From positions 9,876,256 to 9,940,255 of the forward strand of contig JASFXZ010000001.1 of NCBI GenBank assembly GCA_032209605.1: a stretch of DNA of 64,000 bases. The letters are read 5' to 3'. This DNA is from Mactromeris polynyma (lineage: Eukaryota > Mollusca > Bivalvia > Venerida > Mactridae). How positions within the stretch are numbered: position 1 is the stretch's first letter; every line of letters starts with the position of its first letter. Shown here piece by piece: positions 27,311-41,800 of this stretch. Both the position numbers and the translations under genes were made by a program. The notes below the pieces were generated by a model. That model was not told the DNA's origin. It saw nothing but the letters and a program-made list of their open reading frames with translations, and made no database searches.

Positions 27311-30278
27311 TACTAGTAATTATGTTCTCCACCAGAAAAGGGTCATGTCGGCATTCATCAAATTAGTTTAAGCATGAATACCATCAATTCCAAACTTGCA
27401 ACTCGGTTTATTGTTTACATTAGTGTGTGTTTAATGCTAGTATAGTTCAAAGGTGTTAACCTTTTCGTTTCATGTAACAACCTTACGATCATTGTGTGGA
27501 GGTAACATTTTGTGAAGTTGGCTTCATCGAGTTAATTATACACATAATATCTGGTGTGTGAGGATCAGAAATACTGAACATATGTTACATGCTAAAATGT
27601 TGAATTGTTTTTATATTTTTTATATATAATTTGGAGTTGACAAGTTGAACCTGTACATAGATAATGGATTTGTACAACAACTTTGCATGCAACACAAAAT
27701 CTGTATGGGGCGTTGCATATATAATATCAAATAATCTACTGACTGAATGTGCAGTTTTTATGTACATGTATATATTATCATTTTATATGTTTAATATCAA
27801 CAAATAATTGAAACAGTCCTCTAGCTGATTTATATATTTATTGTGTATGAAATATTACAGTGACTGTAGCGTTTATCAATGTTATGTTTATACATTTTCA
27901 ATCAGGCTCAAGGTTTCTACTCCTAATTCTTATTAATTGTCACCATAGCAACGATGTTTTTTGTAGTATTTTAGAAGATGTTAAGTCTTATTGATTTATA
28001 TTGTTAAGATAGGGACACTATACATTAATATGCTTTAGATCATGTTGGTCAGGAAGCGTTTTTCGTTACATGTATAAACTATATTAAAAACAGGTTTTTA
28101 AATGAATCAGTGATGTTATAACTCGCACCCCTATGTTACAAAAACATTTTTTTACCAAGAAAGGATGGAGATAGAACTCCCAAATTTTGTTGGTATGCAT
28201 TTAAGATATTCCACTTTGAAAATATGCAGAAAACTAAAAAAGTCAATTTTGCTCATTTGGCCCCATTTTCTCAGTCACATATTATCTTAGCATGAACAGT
28301 AGGTACAAAATAAGTATATAAAACTTATACATTTATGTTCAAGATAAGTTACAACTTATGTTATCATTTATGTATGTATTGGGATCATTTTGCCTATGTC
28401 AGTTTGTAATTGTTTACGCATGTAAACCTGCATGTACACCCACCCGTACCTAAATGTATATGCATTGTACTTCCATGACTCCTAGAGTTTTTGGGGAGGT
28501 TAGACACTTTGTATGTGCCACTTCCTGTTTATCAATATCCATTTGTATACCACATTGTCTGGATATATATATATGCAGTTACAGCAATAAGTGTGTGTAT
28601 TGGAGTTTTAAGTATTTTTCACAGTATTTCACTTATGTACTGCAGGACAGAAATATAGAGCTACAAGCCAGAGTGTTACAAGGTAGGCAACTTCAGCAAC
28701 ATTTATTTTGTTCAGTCTTTGTCAAGGAGAGTTGTCAAACGTGCATGGAAAAGTACACCAGTACAGAGGTCATCAAATAGAAAAGCAACACTGCAGGCAG
28801 TAACAATATCTGATTTTACTAATATCAAAATTACAAACAATCATCTTTGCATATCAAATGCTCTTCAAGTTTTATAATATATTCAGAGATTTTAGACACA
28901 AAAACAATGAAACATACACGTAGTTCGCTATATACTTTTCCTTGTCAGAATATGGCACCAACAATAGAATGGAGTACTGTGGTATTGAAACCATTCCGTA
29001 CAATTGAACATTATACTACATAAGATAATTACACAAGAAGTCATTTTTATAAATCCATACGTTAACTACAAATTGCATTGTACATAATTAGCTGAAAAGA
29101 ATTAAAAAGTTTCCGACCACCATATTAAGTCAAACCTACATTCAGTAAAGGTGTTTGCAGCTAACATTTGAAATTTGGTTCCCCGTGTGCAGTGAATGCA
29201 ATACAGTGGGCCAGGGATACAAAACAAAACAGTTTCGTAACGTGAGCAACTGTTAGCCGTAACTGAACGCAGGGCAGGTGATGCATGTACAGCTCACCAG
29301 CGTTTGTGTTGAATACAAAAAGTCTTGAACACCAGTAATCTAACCAATTGACCAACTAGCACAAGGTTTAAAACAACACATACATTCACTGTGTCAAAAT
29401 ATGTATGAAATCACACAATTACTGAAATTCACAGTGACTAAAGCAGCACTAAAATATACACAGTTCTACATAGTTATATATAACATTCAATCCCATAAAA
29501 CCAAACTAATTCATGGATTGTATTGTTTCGAGAAGTGGATAACACATGGTTACTAACTACCATTTAATTCTAACTCTATAAAAGTGAAGCGTTTATTTAT
29601 TATAGTGCAAACTGGTGATCAATCAAGAGAACATCTATCATCTCAAATATAATTTACTTAAATAGAGCAAGCACTAAGAATACACTAAAAATGGAAGACT
29701 ACAATCAAGACAAACAAACCTGAGTGTACAAGGTTTATAAACACATATCCTCAAAAAGTGCCGATGATAATACAATTCATGTATGGTAAATCTAGATCAA
29801 AGTAATCCATCCACAAGCATACTGTAACTGGCCTTCTACAGTTGCTACATGTTTGAACTAATTTACATGAATGAAGTATAACCATCATCACTAATTTTAT
29901 TCAGGAATTACAGATGAATTCAATTTCATTCTCAAATACAGTTCACCCTTTTTCATACAAAGACATGGTCATAAAAAAAACTGTATTTTAACAAAGCAAT
30001 GCATTTTGTAGGACAAAAATAAGTAAAAATCAATAACAATTTTTAAACTTAAAAAAAATGACCTTGAGTGAAGGTCAGACATAAGACTGATAACCTTGAA
30101 ACCTTACCAGCAAAACGAGACAGCAGCACCACCAGATAATATATAGCTATTGACAAATACAGACGAACTTCATATTGAAGGTAAGCACTGATAAACGAAA
30201 ACATAACATCAGTATTTCATATAAAAAGCAATCAAGTTATTAAAATCTACATGAAAAACAAAATATAATGAGTATACT

Positions 30279-30301
30279 GGGGGGGGGGGGGGTGTGGGGG
30301 G
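30279..30301. repeat. poly-G tract
   Basis: Fourteen consecutive G, then TGT and six more G. It may form a G-quadruplex or be a length-variable or assembly-sensitive site. Confidence 0.8.
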
Positions 30302-31422
30302 CAGGGATAACAAGAAGAGCTTGTGTAAATAAAGAGCTTTCTCCTACATCAGAACACAATGTTCAAATACAGGGAACTAAAAGGGTATGTGGTAAGAAAT
30401 ATGTAAAAATTAGTAAAAACTGAACACAAAAATATGGAAAAAATCGACTGAAATGATAAAAGGACCTTAAAAAACTTTTAAACATTTTCAGATTTTCAGC
30501 CATCTCACATCATAAAATCATAATGACTTAATCTTATGTTAAAGCGGCAAATAATGAAGTGTTTTAAACAATACTAAATCATTCTTCACTTAATGTACTT
30601 GTTACCAGTTAACACATTTCCTCACAAGTCAAAAGTACCAAATAATAAGTAATCAACATTTTGGTATTGCCATTATAAACAGTTAACTGAAAACTAGATA
30701 TGCTCTCATTATACAAAACAAACTATAATGCAAAGATACATCATAACTATTTGTCTTAACAATACATGAACACCACATACAGTCTAAATCCCATGATCTT
30801 GCAGCTGGTAACAAATGCAGCTGGTAACAAACGCAGCTACATTCAGAATGTCCACAGGGCAATACATGCAACAAGTGTTCATAACAAAATTTCAAACAAT
30901 AGCCCACTAACAGGAAAGAACACAACCATAAAATGGGGTCTCGACACACATGATTATTCCAAAAAATTGTTCCCAGGGAAATACAATAAAATCTATGCAA
31001 CAACACATAAGTATAACAATTTAAAAAAAAGAAAATGCTGTAAATTAATTTACATAGTGCAGTAATTATTATGCGGACTACTTTAGCTAAATAAGTAGAC
31101 AAGGTAAACAAGGTGTTCTCTTCTAAATTGTTCAAAGAAATACAAAACACCTCATGAGTCACAAGTCTGACCCAATGATGAAAGTTCTAATACACATTAG
31201 AGTCTACACTACTAGAAGAGAAAAGAAAATATGACGCACAAGAATGCTTAACATACCTTGATAAATGCATTTAAATATCACTAAGTTAAAATAGTCTTAA
31301 TATCATTATTATATACCCATTACATATCATTATTATACTATAGTCATTTCCATCAACTTCTATTTGTTATGATTACCTTAAAATGTGTCTGCAAATCAAA
31401 ACCCTGAAGTCTAGTTCATCAC

Positions 31423-31642
31423 GTCTAAAAGGAATTTTAAACAAGGAATCTGGGCAAGGTTTCTCATACAAAGATTAATACTTGACTGGAAAAAATACAT
31501 TTCTAACCAAGACCCGATATACATATTTGGAATGTCTAAAAGGAATTTTAAACAAGGAATCTGGGCAAGGTTTCTCATACAAAGATTAATACTTGACTGG
31601 AAAACATACATTTCTAACCAAGACCGGACATACGTATGTTTG
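31423..31642 (+). repeat. 110-bp unit repeated twice in tandem
   Basis: GTCTAAAAGGAATTTTAAAC begins at 31423 and again at 31533. The copies differ at only a few positions, so the duplication is recent. It lies 3' of TMEM65. Confidence 0.9.
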
Positions 31643-32214
31643 GAATTTTGTACTTTAAACTGTCACATTTCTGAAGACCCCACCAGAAGTGCTCGTAGTA
31701 GTCTAAAAAAACAGGCAATCCTTTAACTGCTGTCATATAAGGGTTTAAAAAAAACACATTAATAGGACGTTGGTGATATGGACCATAAAAATATAATAAT
31801 AAAGCTATTCAATAAATAAAAAAAAGTAATTTATTTAGATACCTGCATTCTAAAATGGTACTTAAAACATCATGCTATAGGCACTGCATCTTTCGATGTA
31901 CTTTTTTAGTATTTACTTTAAATCTTAATACTGATAAAACAAATGACAAAATAATACAAAACCAAAAATAAAACAACATGAGTATAAACAAACAATTAAT
32001 TAACGGTTTCAATATGAAATAATAACCTACCCCATTAATTGACCCGCATTAAAAAAAAATCGAAAAAAATATAATACCAGTAATAATGCAGGCAGACATA
32101 AAAACCCTTCTTACATTAACAGTGGGGGCAAACTATTTTGTTTGTGACATCATTTTTGCTTCTGTATACAGCCAACTTTCGAACATTCAGAACTTCAAGT
32201 GATGGTAACCTTTT

Positions 32215-32220
32215 TTTATT
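32215..32220 (-). terminator. possible TMEM65 poly(A) signal
   Basis: This is the first AATAAA on the minus strand noticed downstream of the TMEM65 stop, about 490 nt away. A longer 3' UTR is equally possible because further AATAAA words occur towards 29,595 and 28,710. It rests on the hexamer alone. Confidence 0.25.
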
Positions 32221-32711
32221 TTTAACTGATTGTAAATGATATGTAATGCAGTCTATGTGACTTGACTTGGTCGTGGTCAGCCTTAATGTGTAACAAATCG
32301 CTTTCGTTTTTACTATAAGAAAGCTATATTGGAGTGTTTCTCGAAATGTTTGAAACAAATTAAAGAATTCTGGAATGCCTGGAGGCTGGTCAGGGTTAAA
32401 ACTAAGTAAGCCACATAGATTGCACTGCATTTTGTCAAAATCAGTCAAGAACTGTAAACGTTACCTCCTTTTTGAAGTTCTCAATGCAGACAAATTCAGC
32501 TGTCTGCAGTTACAAAAATTACATCACAAATCACATGGTTTCTCACCACTGAATAATCTTCCCAAACGTTTCATCCAGGATGACGCTTATATCCGTAATC
32601 TTTCATGAGTTATCTACCCTAAGGGAAATTCGTTGGGCGAAGCTCTACCTAGTTTGGTAATGTCACTATGGTTGCAAAAATTATATCTAACTTTTCTACA
32701 TAATCGTTTCA

Positions 32712-32852
32712 TCAAGATGGGGAGTCTTCTTCTACTTCTTCTTCTTCTTCTTTCTCTTCTTCTTCTTTAGTTTTCTTCTTTTTCCGAGGTTCATAGAATA
32801 ATAAAGGTATCATACCCAGAATACAACCGATAGAAACTCCTATAGCTCTACC
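32712..32852 (-). CDS. TMEM65: TMEM65 exon 7, last helix and acidic tail
   Basis: The acceptor is GTTTTCAG. It encodes GRAIGVSIGCILGMIPLLFY and then a 26-residue hydrophilic tail made of four Lys, Thr-Lys, four Glu, Lys, five Glu, VEEDSPS and TGA. The tail DNA is a (GAA)n-like tract (CTT/TTC on the plus strand, about 32726-32785), so its length may vary. The helix is well conserved in the family. The vertebrate tail is shorter but also acidic. Confidence 0.95.
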   Translation of the reverse strand, partial: GRAIGVSIGCILGMIPLLFYEPRKKKKTKEEEEKEEEEEVEEDSPS

Positions 32853-35800
32853 CTGAAAACACATAGCATTAAAATATTGGTATTAATGCTTAAAAATGAT
32901 AAAACATTTCAGAAAATTTGGACATTATAGTACATGCTGTCTGCAGCTTTACGTAACAATATGTATCTCTCAGGCTCTGGCATCCGCTTGTTGAAGGTTA
33001 ATTGTTAAAGGTTACACTCAGGCTCTGACATCCGCTTGTTGAAGGTTAATTGTTAAAGGTTACAATCATATGCTTGTTAAAGGTTACAATCATTTGCTTG
33101 TTAAAGGTTACAATCACTTATTCTATATGACTATTTATGAGTGCCAGTCCAGTTTATTATTAATATTGTATTTCAGTAAAACCAAATTTGCAATAAAGAA
33201 CACCAGACATTCATATCATTTTCAGTTATTTATTCAATGAAGCCCTTGTGTCGTCATTATGATTTTCCAAATATGTATGTGGTGTAAAGAAGAAACATAA
33301 TCATTAATGTTGAATATCAACAAACAACAGACATCAGGAAATACAGAACACACTAAATTAATGCTTAATTGCAAATAGATTTGGATCAATATAACTGAAC
33401 AAAAATTGGTTTCAAAGTCTTTCTTCATGTCAATATTATGTCACCTTGGAGTCACATGATTTTATAAAACCCTTTTTGTCCAAGTTAAATGCCATTCATC
33501 CAATTGAAACATGGTGTATTTTATCAAAATAAAGTCACATAATTCGAGGGCTCAACGCAACAATGTCGTAACTCCTAATAATTTATATGTTCACTACTCA
33601 ATATACCGGTATTTATAACAAACTGATATTTATCATACTAAGGGAGCAAACTCTTGCATATACAAATAGCCATTTCTTACAAAGTTAGACGCCCATCTTG
33701 TAGAAGACATGTCCACTTGTTCCGGAGTCAGTGCAGGTGCTTTGGCACCAAATTTACTAGTAACAACTTCCACATAATGAGCAGTTCTATAACAAAAATC
33801 AATGAGAAAAGTGATAATGAATTATACAATAAACAGGATGAAAATGCAGAAATTTTAATTCTTTCAGCTCCATTTCCTAAATTCATGAAATGAAATGATC
33901 AATAATGAGTGATGGACTCTGCATTTTTTAAAATAATAAACACAATGTTTTACTTTCATCAGTAACTCTAGGCCAATTAGTACAAAAATGTCATGAGGAC
34001 ATGATGGCCCAATATCCCTAACTAGAGTTATTGTGAATCAGTATTTCTGTGGTTTAGAAGCCTTAGATGATTAAAGGTCTCCAACTTACCAGTTCTGTAC
34101 AGTGACATAAAATGCTGGCAGTTCTAAGATTAAGATTCAAATATGGTGACATATGGGTTTTTAGAAATTTTGGCAGTGGCTCAGGTGAGCTAAAAACATA
34201 TGTTTTACAAATGTGTACACATTAAATAAAGTATACATTAACTTACTGGACACCAGCCAAATCTGAGATCCAGTTACCTAAGGCTGCAGCTGAAATGGAA
34301 TATCAATGCATATATGTATTACGAGCGCTGCTATGGGATTTACAACCTCTTCTGTAAGTGACATCGTTTCAAGAAAACGCAATAGGTGATGTCACTATTT
34401 GCAAGTAGGAAACAATATCTACTCCATATGGTCACTTCGTTTTCATACTTCCACATGGGGCAAATATTGCTAACTGTCAGTACACGGTGACGTCATATGT
34501 GACGTTTGCTGGAAATGACGTCACTTAAAGAAGAAGTTGGAAATCATACAGTGGCGCTCAAATAAACTTTACACTTCAAATAATAACAGACCTGCGCAAT
34601 AACGACACAGATATTGATAAACACAGTAAGCATCAGATTTACATGACAATTTTACTGACATCAATACTGTCATTACAATTATTTACAACTGCAGCAGAAT
34701 ATAATTAAAGGCCATACGGTTTATTTTTGTTAAGCGTTAACTTCGGTTCATGAAACCTAGCTACCTATTCGGGGAAAAAAACACTAAGTCGTTTTAAAAA
34801 AACACAAAGCCAGATAATAGAAGATAAGTGTCATTTCACATGTTTTAATGAGGTAAACATGACAAAAAATAAAACTAAACAACTTGTTTCTTTATAAACC
34901 ATTAGAAGTCTAACAGAAAAACTGACTAGTTTTCACTCACTAATTTCAAACAAGCAAGTTTTTAAACATACAAAAATGCTTTTTTGGCTCAAAGAGCTAA
35001 AACCCTAGGCACACGAGGACTCTTAACAAAAATGTAAAACAGCATGGCCTTACTACAGAAAACAAGCTTATTACCATAAAATGAGATTACTGATACTGCT
35101 GTCAATATAACTGAGCTTACTGCCCTCAAGCCGGCATTATACATTATACACCACAATCAATAACCAACATGTCAGTAAACAGTCGGCAATCTTTTCAAAA
35201 CAGCAAAAACCTCACTTAAAGACCACCCTGAAATTAAGTCAATCTCATTTAATGAGACCATATTAGTTTCATGGGCCAGTTTTCATTTTTCTTCCGAAGT
35301 ATAACTTGATAATCGGACCATCTCACAACTAAGGCCAACTTTCTTCAGACCTGATGGTGGCCTTATTACTGGGGTTTCACACAGTCCTATAAATAAGACC
35401 CTACGTAATCTTTTTCATATTTTATGGGCATGTAAACGTCTTATATTTTGGACTAGGGTTTCATAGGACTCATAAATGATTCAACGAAGTTATCTTGAAT
35501 TTGCATGGTCTATTAATTCTGTGATTAAACACTGGAAGTCATTAAGGACAAGCTGCATTTTACGACATAAGTATATATATGACAGAATGGATTAAGAAGA
35601 TAACTCTTGTGGGGGATAAAGGGAGAGAACTTGTGACAATCTCCTGTACATTTACGGAGCATCATGACCATTACTACAAACACTGATCAATTCGAATGAA
35701 AAAGACATAAATGTAAAACACAGCTGTTGTAAGGCTGATTCCCTTATGACTTTATAGAGGTACAATATCTCAACTGGTCATGAAATGTTCATTTATGGGA

Positions 35801-38800
35801 ACAGAACAAATGTTTTATTAAGGGGAACTTCTTCTATGACATTTTTACAACTGTTTGTAAATTAAATTCAGTTAAATAACATTATTACATGACTGTATTG
35901 TTAAAAAGTGCAATTTTTTTTTTACTTTACACTTACAACAATCATCATGACAGAAATGATAGCATTACAATTTATTTTATCACTATAACTTATGTTTCCG
36001 TAATAAAGCAACATTACATATTTTATGCAATTAATGTTCATATTTGGTAAGGAATGACATTCTTGCTCATAAAAACATATTGTGCTTTGCTGAAGTTGAA
36101 ATACTTTGCAATAAATAAGACATTTATCTCCTAACTTCTTGGAAGATTGCTTGGAATGTCACTGAATAACGTGAGGCATAAACGACTGAATGTGACAATT
36201 TCTGACATTGTATGATATGTACGGAAACCTAATGTCATTCCCTGTATGTAATCAAAATGATAAATTGCAACATTCTGTATGATTTGTCGAAATCCATACT
36301 TTTATTTTGATGTCTAACATAGGCTACGTTCTGTTTAGATACACATGGAACAGAGGGTCTTTTTTATCAAATGAAATGCATATTTGATGGCTGGAAACTA
36401 CTGTGTGTTGCCATCCGATAAGAGAAAAATAATTCAAGGTGCTTCATAGATGATATAATAAGTTGAATGGCATGAAATCTGACTTGAAGTACCGTTACTT
36501 CCTGAACTTTCTCAAGGTTTGTAAGCTGATAACCAACTTAAGGTTAACAAAAATATCTCAAGAGATCATATTGAAGAAATAAATACCGCTATATTTCTCG
36601 ACAATGTGAACTGGAATTTGATAACATGATGACATTTTGATAAAGTGTTTTGCTCTCTATTGTTAACGGGTTAATAAACAAGGAAATGCCAGAATTGTAT
36701 TCACTAACTTGACTGAGCAATATCTCATAAAGGCAAAAAAACTTAAAATTCTTTTCACGGTATTGGCTTTATGAGTCAGATGGGAATGCAATAAAATCGC
36801 TAGATTATTTTATGGAAGCTGAACACTAAACTTTCATGCACAAAACATCGGAAAAATCAATGTAAGGTCACAATAAATGAATTGCTAGTTTTCATTACAA
36901 ATGTTCAGGAGTAGGAATTGTATCTATAATATTGTCTATAGTCAATTGATTTCTGTATCCTACCACTGCGGGCATAAGCCATAAAGTTCATATACAAGTA
37001 ATTTTAGATAAAATGTCCATAAAAAAAGGGTAAAACAACTAATAAACTTTACTGATTCCTGTATCCATTATTTCAACTGTTAGAAAAATATCAAGATATT
37101 AAATATGAAATCAAATGTTAAAACATATTGCAGTAATTTAAGGGGGTGTGATTGACCCGTGAGCTGAAAAGAGGAAACATTTTTAAGGTGAGGGGTTTTG
37201 GGGCCACTTAAGGGCGATGCCTCGCAGGGGAACAAGGGGCAAAGTCCTCGGAAGAAAATGCATTTAGGGCATTTATGCACCAATATGGAAGGCTTTACAA
37301 GGAGCTTTTGCTGTTATACACAGATGCTTTGGATGCCAAAAACCGTTAAATTTACATCCATAAAATTTGCATTTTTTCACTAATTATGTGAAAAGACGTT
37401 GTGCAACTATTTTTGTATCATCTGTAAATATGGGATCATTCAAAGGCATGGTGAATTAAACTTCAAAAGAACATCACCCTGGTAAGAAACATGTTCATGT
37501 ATCACTCTAGTTCCCTGTCTTGAGCCTCCATTCTGTTATTTTGATATTGACCAGTTTCTGGACAAAAAGAAGCCTATTTGTATACATCAAAATAACAGAT
37601 GGAATTTTCTGTCAACTTAATGAGAAATTCTGACAAATCATAGAGGATTTTCCATGGACAGAGAATGTTATACATAATAAATGTACATCAAAAACAGTTT
37701 CCATTTGTGTTTCATTTCAGACATTGTCACATTCAATAGAATATACATATAGATATACTATAGAAGAGACAAAGGGAGAGAACTCTAGATGGGATAAAGG
37801 GAAATAACTCATGACAATCAGTGATATGCATCTAGTAAAGTGTACCTAGGAAGAAAGTTGGGAGTTAGAAGTCTTATTTCTTGCAAAATATGTGAAATTC
37901 AGTGAAATAAAAATATTTGTGTTGGCTTAGATGTCATTCCTTATCAAATATGTAAAATATGTTAATATACATCAATTACATAATAAAATGCTATGTAACT
38001 TAATTTTGGTGAGCATTACCAATGGTACAAAGGACTTATAAAAAAGATTTCATGTCCATCAACTGACCTCTGAAATTACGAATTAAACATCTTTTCATGG
38101 TTTTCCCATCCAATGGTTACATAATCATACATAATATAATAATTAATTAATTTAATGTATATAACATCTCACTCTAATGGCATGGCATGCTGTAGTCATA
38201 CTGAATAGTTCACATAAACATACAAACATAAACTTTCTATTTCAGTAACAAAAAAAGATGGGCAATTGATAGGATTGATTGTACAGATGTTTGGATCACA
38301 GGAGATTGTCATTAGTTCTCTACTTTTATCCCTTCTGTAGTATATATAAAGAACTTGTACTTGACAATATCCTGTGGTTTGGATAGCTATGAAACAACAC
38401 CCTTGGCCCTCTAGAAGAAAAATATAACATAAAAAAATAAAGATTTTTTTTATAAAATGTCAGTGTAACAGCCAAAAAGAATAGCAGGTGAGCTTGTTGG
38501 AGAATGAAGATATTTATTTATTATTGGCCTTTTGCAGTAATCAATAAAATCTCAGCTTTACTGATTTGTATTATATTACATTATTTATACAATACCTGCC
38601 ATTGTAGATATACCAAACATTGCTCCGAACTTAAATTCTATGTACTCTCCCTGGAAAAGAAAAATATATATTTAATGACACAACAATGCTTAACAATATT
38701 TTACTAATGTTTCTAAGATTTAAGTTTATGAACAATTACCAATATCTCCTCATTCTGGTCACATAATTTTTTGTCATCATGAATATTAATTATTATTTGT

Positions 38801-41800
38801 ACTGTATCTGTGATACCTTGTAAAATATTTGCTCAATAGATCTACAACAACTGACTGAACTATATATTAATATAAACCTACTGTGATAGTTACGTGTACG
38901 TTTATAAAAATGTCTGTATTTTAATTGTATACCTGAATTTTACCTAAAATAAAATCAATCAATCAACAGTATACATTTTCCTGACATTCTGTAGGAATAA
39001 ACACCAGAACATTGTCTGAATATAGTATAAGTACAGTGTAGAATATTGAACAATTCATGGTACCTGTACCTAAAGTTTGCTTTACCTAAACTTTTTATAA
39101 TGACCTTTTAGACAAGCCCCGAGTTCATGAAAAAATGGAAGCTTTTCATTAACTAAGCAAAAAACTGAACATAAGTTTAATTGTGTATCAAATTATTTTT
39201 TCTCAAACCTATATGTTTTTAATAATTATTAGCATAATTTGACAATATTTCTCCTATTTTAATAATTTATTTATAAACGTCTTTTAAGACTGATGGAATA
39301 TTATACTATCAAGTATATGTTTTATCTTTAGCTTGTTCGCCTGTTGATATTGGCAATTATAAATTAACATGAATGGAGCAAAATACCTAATTTTTCTCAT
39401 GTGGAAGTCAACACTTCCACTCATTTTGATTGCACACTGAAACAATTGATAAATATATCAAAAACATTCACTGACTTCATACTTCAAGGACTCAGGGCCT
39501 GGGATAAAATGACGCTCATTTGATAATATGTACAAGAATCAATAAGTCACAATGAACAGAATAAATGGCTTTGTACTAGGTCTATCTGAGGGAAATGTAT
39601 TCAGTCTAATGATAAAAACCTAGACATAGTGGTGAGAAAAAATTCCAAATAAATGCACAGTAGAAAAGAGATTAGAATTGCTTTTTAATATTTGATATGC
39701 AACATATTGTGTCTGAGCTATGCCATTTCAACAGCATTTCATTTAAGTAAAGCAGTCATAGGACTTAACCATAAAGTACAACAATAGTATGACCTATTCC
39801 ATGTCCCTGGATTAACATCCAATTGTAGTCTGTTCTTCAACAAGCAACTTGCAACTTTCCGAAATGAGTCATTGTTGAAGATGAATGACTTTGGATGCAT
39901 TGTATCTTCTATCAAACGGTCACAAAGTGCATATGCATAATGCAGAGATCAGACCTATAATCCAATTGGCAATTGAGTGCTTATATCTGACTGAGCCAAT
40001 CATGCATGTGGGCTGTTATGAAATAAGTTTACAGAATTTACTTATTTTTCTTATTGATAACGTAGAAAACTTTTTCAAACCAGTAAGCTTAAACAATTTA
40101 GAATGAGTCATATCATGAAAAAATGTCCTTCACTGATATAACATATTCGATCTAGCAGAAAACAGAATTGTATACAGAGATGAATCATTCAGGCACTTTC
40201 TACATGACAACGAAACCTTGCAAAATGTAATATTCATAATACAATGAGCAAAAATATTATGTCAACATCAGGTATTTGCTGGTTGAGTTAATTGATACTG
40301 CAAATGTATGCTTAGAATTATCCATATATAGCAATAATAAATGTCATGAAGGTTAAGATTGACAGACTGGAAGCTTCATTATGTATTAATGAACAGCTGA
40401 ATAATTTAATAAAGTAGTTTCTACAATGTATTTTGTATGACTCCCCATACGCTCTTGTTTTCACTCAGACAAAATAACATTTGTACCGGCAGTTGCAGCA
40501 CAGTCGAGGCATGTGGAAAATGTCAGTGATTGTCACTGAATCGAATAGGAAGCAGTTCACTGCTAATATCTAACAAGGAGCCATTGGAATCTTTAAGCCT
40601 GCATTGACCGGGTAAATACCAGACATAATATATCAGTATACATGTATAATCATTACTTGAGAATGGTTGTAAGCAAATTCTGAGGTGGTCAGCCAATGAA
40701 AACAGGTTTTAAATTAATATTGACCAATGAAAACATGTTTTGGATAATATTGACCAATGAAAACATGTTTAGGATAATATTGACCAATGAAAACATGTTT
40801 TTTCAAGATACTGACCATCAGACATTGTGTATACAATAATGGTATTCTCAAATGATTTGAAACCACTTTAGTTCATTGAGAGAGAACCAGAGAGAAATTC
40901 TTATAATGCAACCTAGCGCTTGATCTCCTACAAATGTTGTATATGGTATGGTATGTATACAATACACATACCACATAAAAAACATTATCATTGGAAACAA
41001 CTCGTATACATAAAAGGTTTTTAGATCTCATATGAATTGATCAGTTTGAGTATTTACATTATGCACAGTCATTATATCTTAATTATCACATTTGTTAATA
41101 TTGTCATATATATATATTCAAAGTCATCATTTTAATTAACTCTTTTGTAAATCAGTAAGTATATACATGTATAAACATTTCACAGAGCACACCCTTACAA
41201 AATTACAACTAATTGATTATCACATCAAAATTTAAAATTGAAGCTTTAAACCAACCAATCTTTTACTTAAGTACTTAATACCATGACCTGCATTTAAATC
41301 GACAAGAATATAAAAACATAATCCATTTATAACAATTTAATGGGATTTGTCCATCAAGTATTTACAGTAAACTTGTGTGCACTTAACAGACATAATGGAC
41401 AAACAGTCCATAAAAAATACAGGAAATGTTTTAGCCAAAGGCAAGAAATAGCGATTTTCAAATTTATAGAAGCCGAACAAAAAGCTAGTTAGTAAAAGGA
41501 AATTTTATGAGTACATTAAAGCATAGTGTTTCTCAAGACATTTTTCTTGTTGAAGAACACTGCAGTTTTAGTAATATAACAAAACTAATCAATATAAGAG
41601 TGGCACAAAATGGAACAAAATGGAATCATTCTTGACATGTTATGGCTTCAGGAAGTCCTGAAGTTATAATCTCTAACATTTTGTGCAGCGAGTATTGATT
41701 TGCAAAAAGTTGTTTTAAATGTTTAGTTATTAAGCAAGATATTGGACACTGTCCACCGAATTTAAACAATAACTTGCAACTGTTCTATCTGATTTCAGAA

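Larger units (their letters stand above)
27311..32711. other. unique AT-rich sequence 3' of TMEM65, possibly part of its 3' UTR
   Basis: Few repeats are visible except the 110-bp tandem pair and the poly-G tract. Open frames at 31162-30683 (159 codons) and 32448-32116 (110 codons) on the minus strand start at non-ATG codons and lie downstream of the TMEM65 stop. They are more likely non-coding 3' sequence. Confidence 0.45.

Noticed and set aside
28646..28682. 37-nt candidate exon flanked by TACTGCAG and GTAGGC
   Set aside because: The splice-like borders look good, but no neighbouring exons or protein family could be linked to it.
30683..31162. 159-codon minus-strand open frame
   Set aside because: It starts at GTG, has its first ATG only near the end, is Cys/Leu-rich without a recognisable family, and lies downstream of the TMEM65 stop. 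A run of this length can occur by chance in 64 kb on two strands.
32116..32448. 110-codon minus-strand open frame after TMEM65
   Set aside because: It starts at TTG, sits 265 nt beyond the TMEM65 stop on the same strand, and overlaps the probable 3' UTR.
40691..40810. CRISPR-like regular repeat
   Set aside because: Spacer and repeat are both conserved in a 30-bp period and the DNA is intronic in an animal gene. It is a minisatellite.
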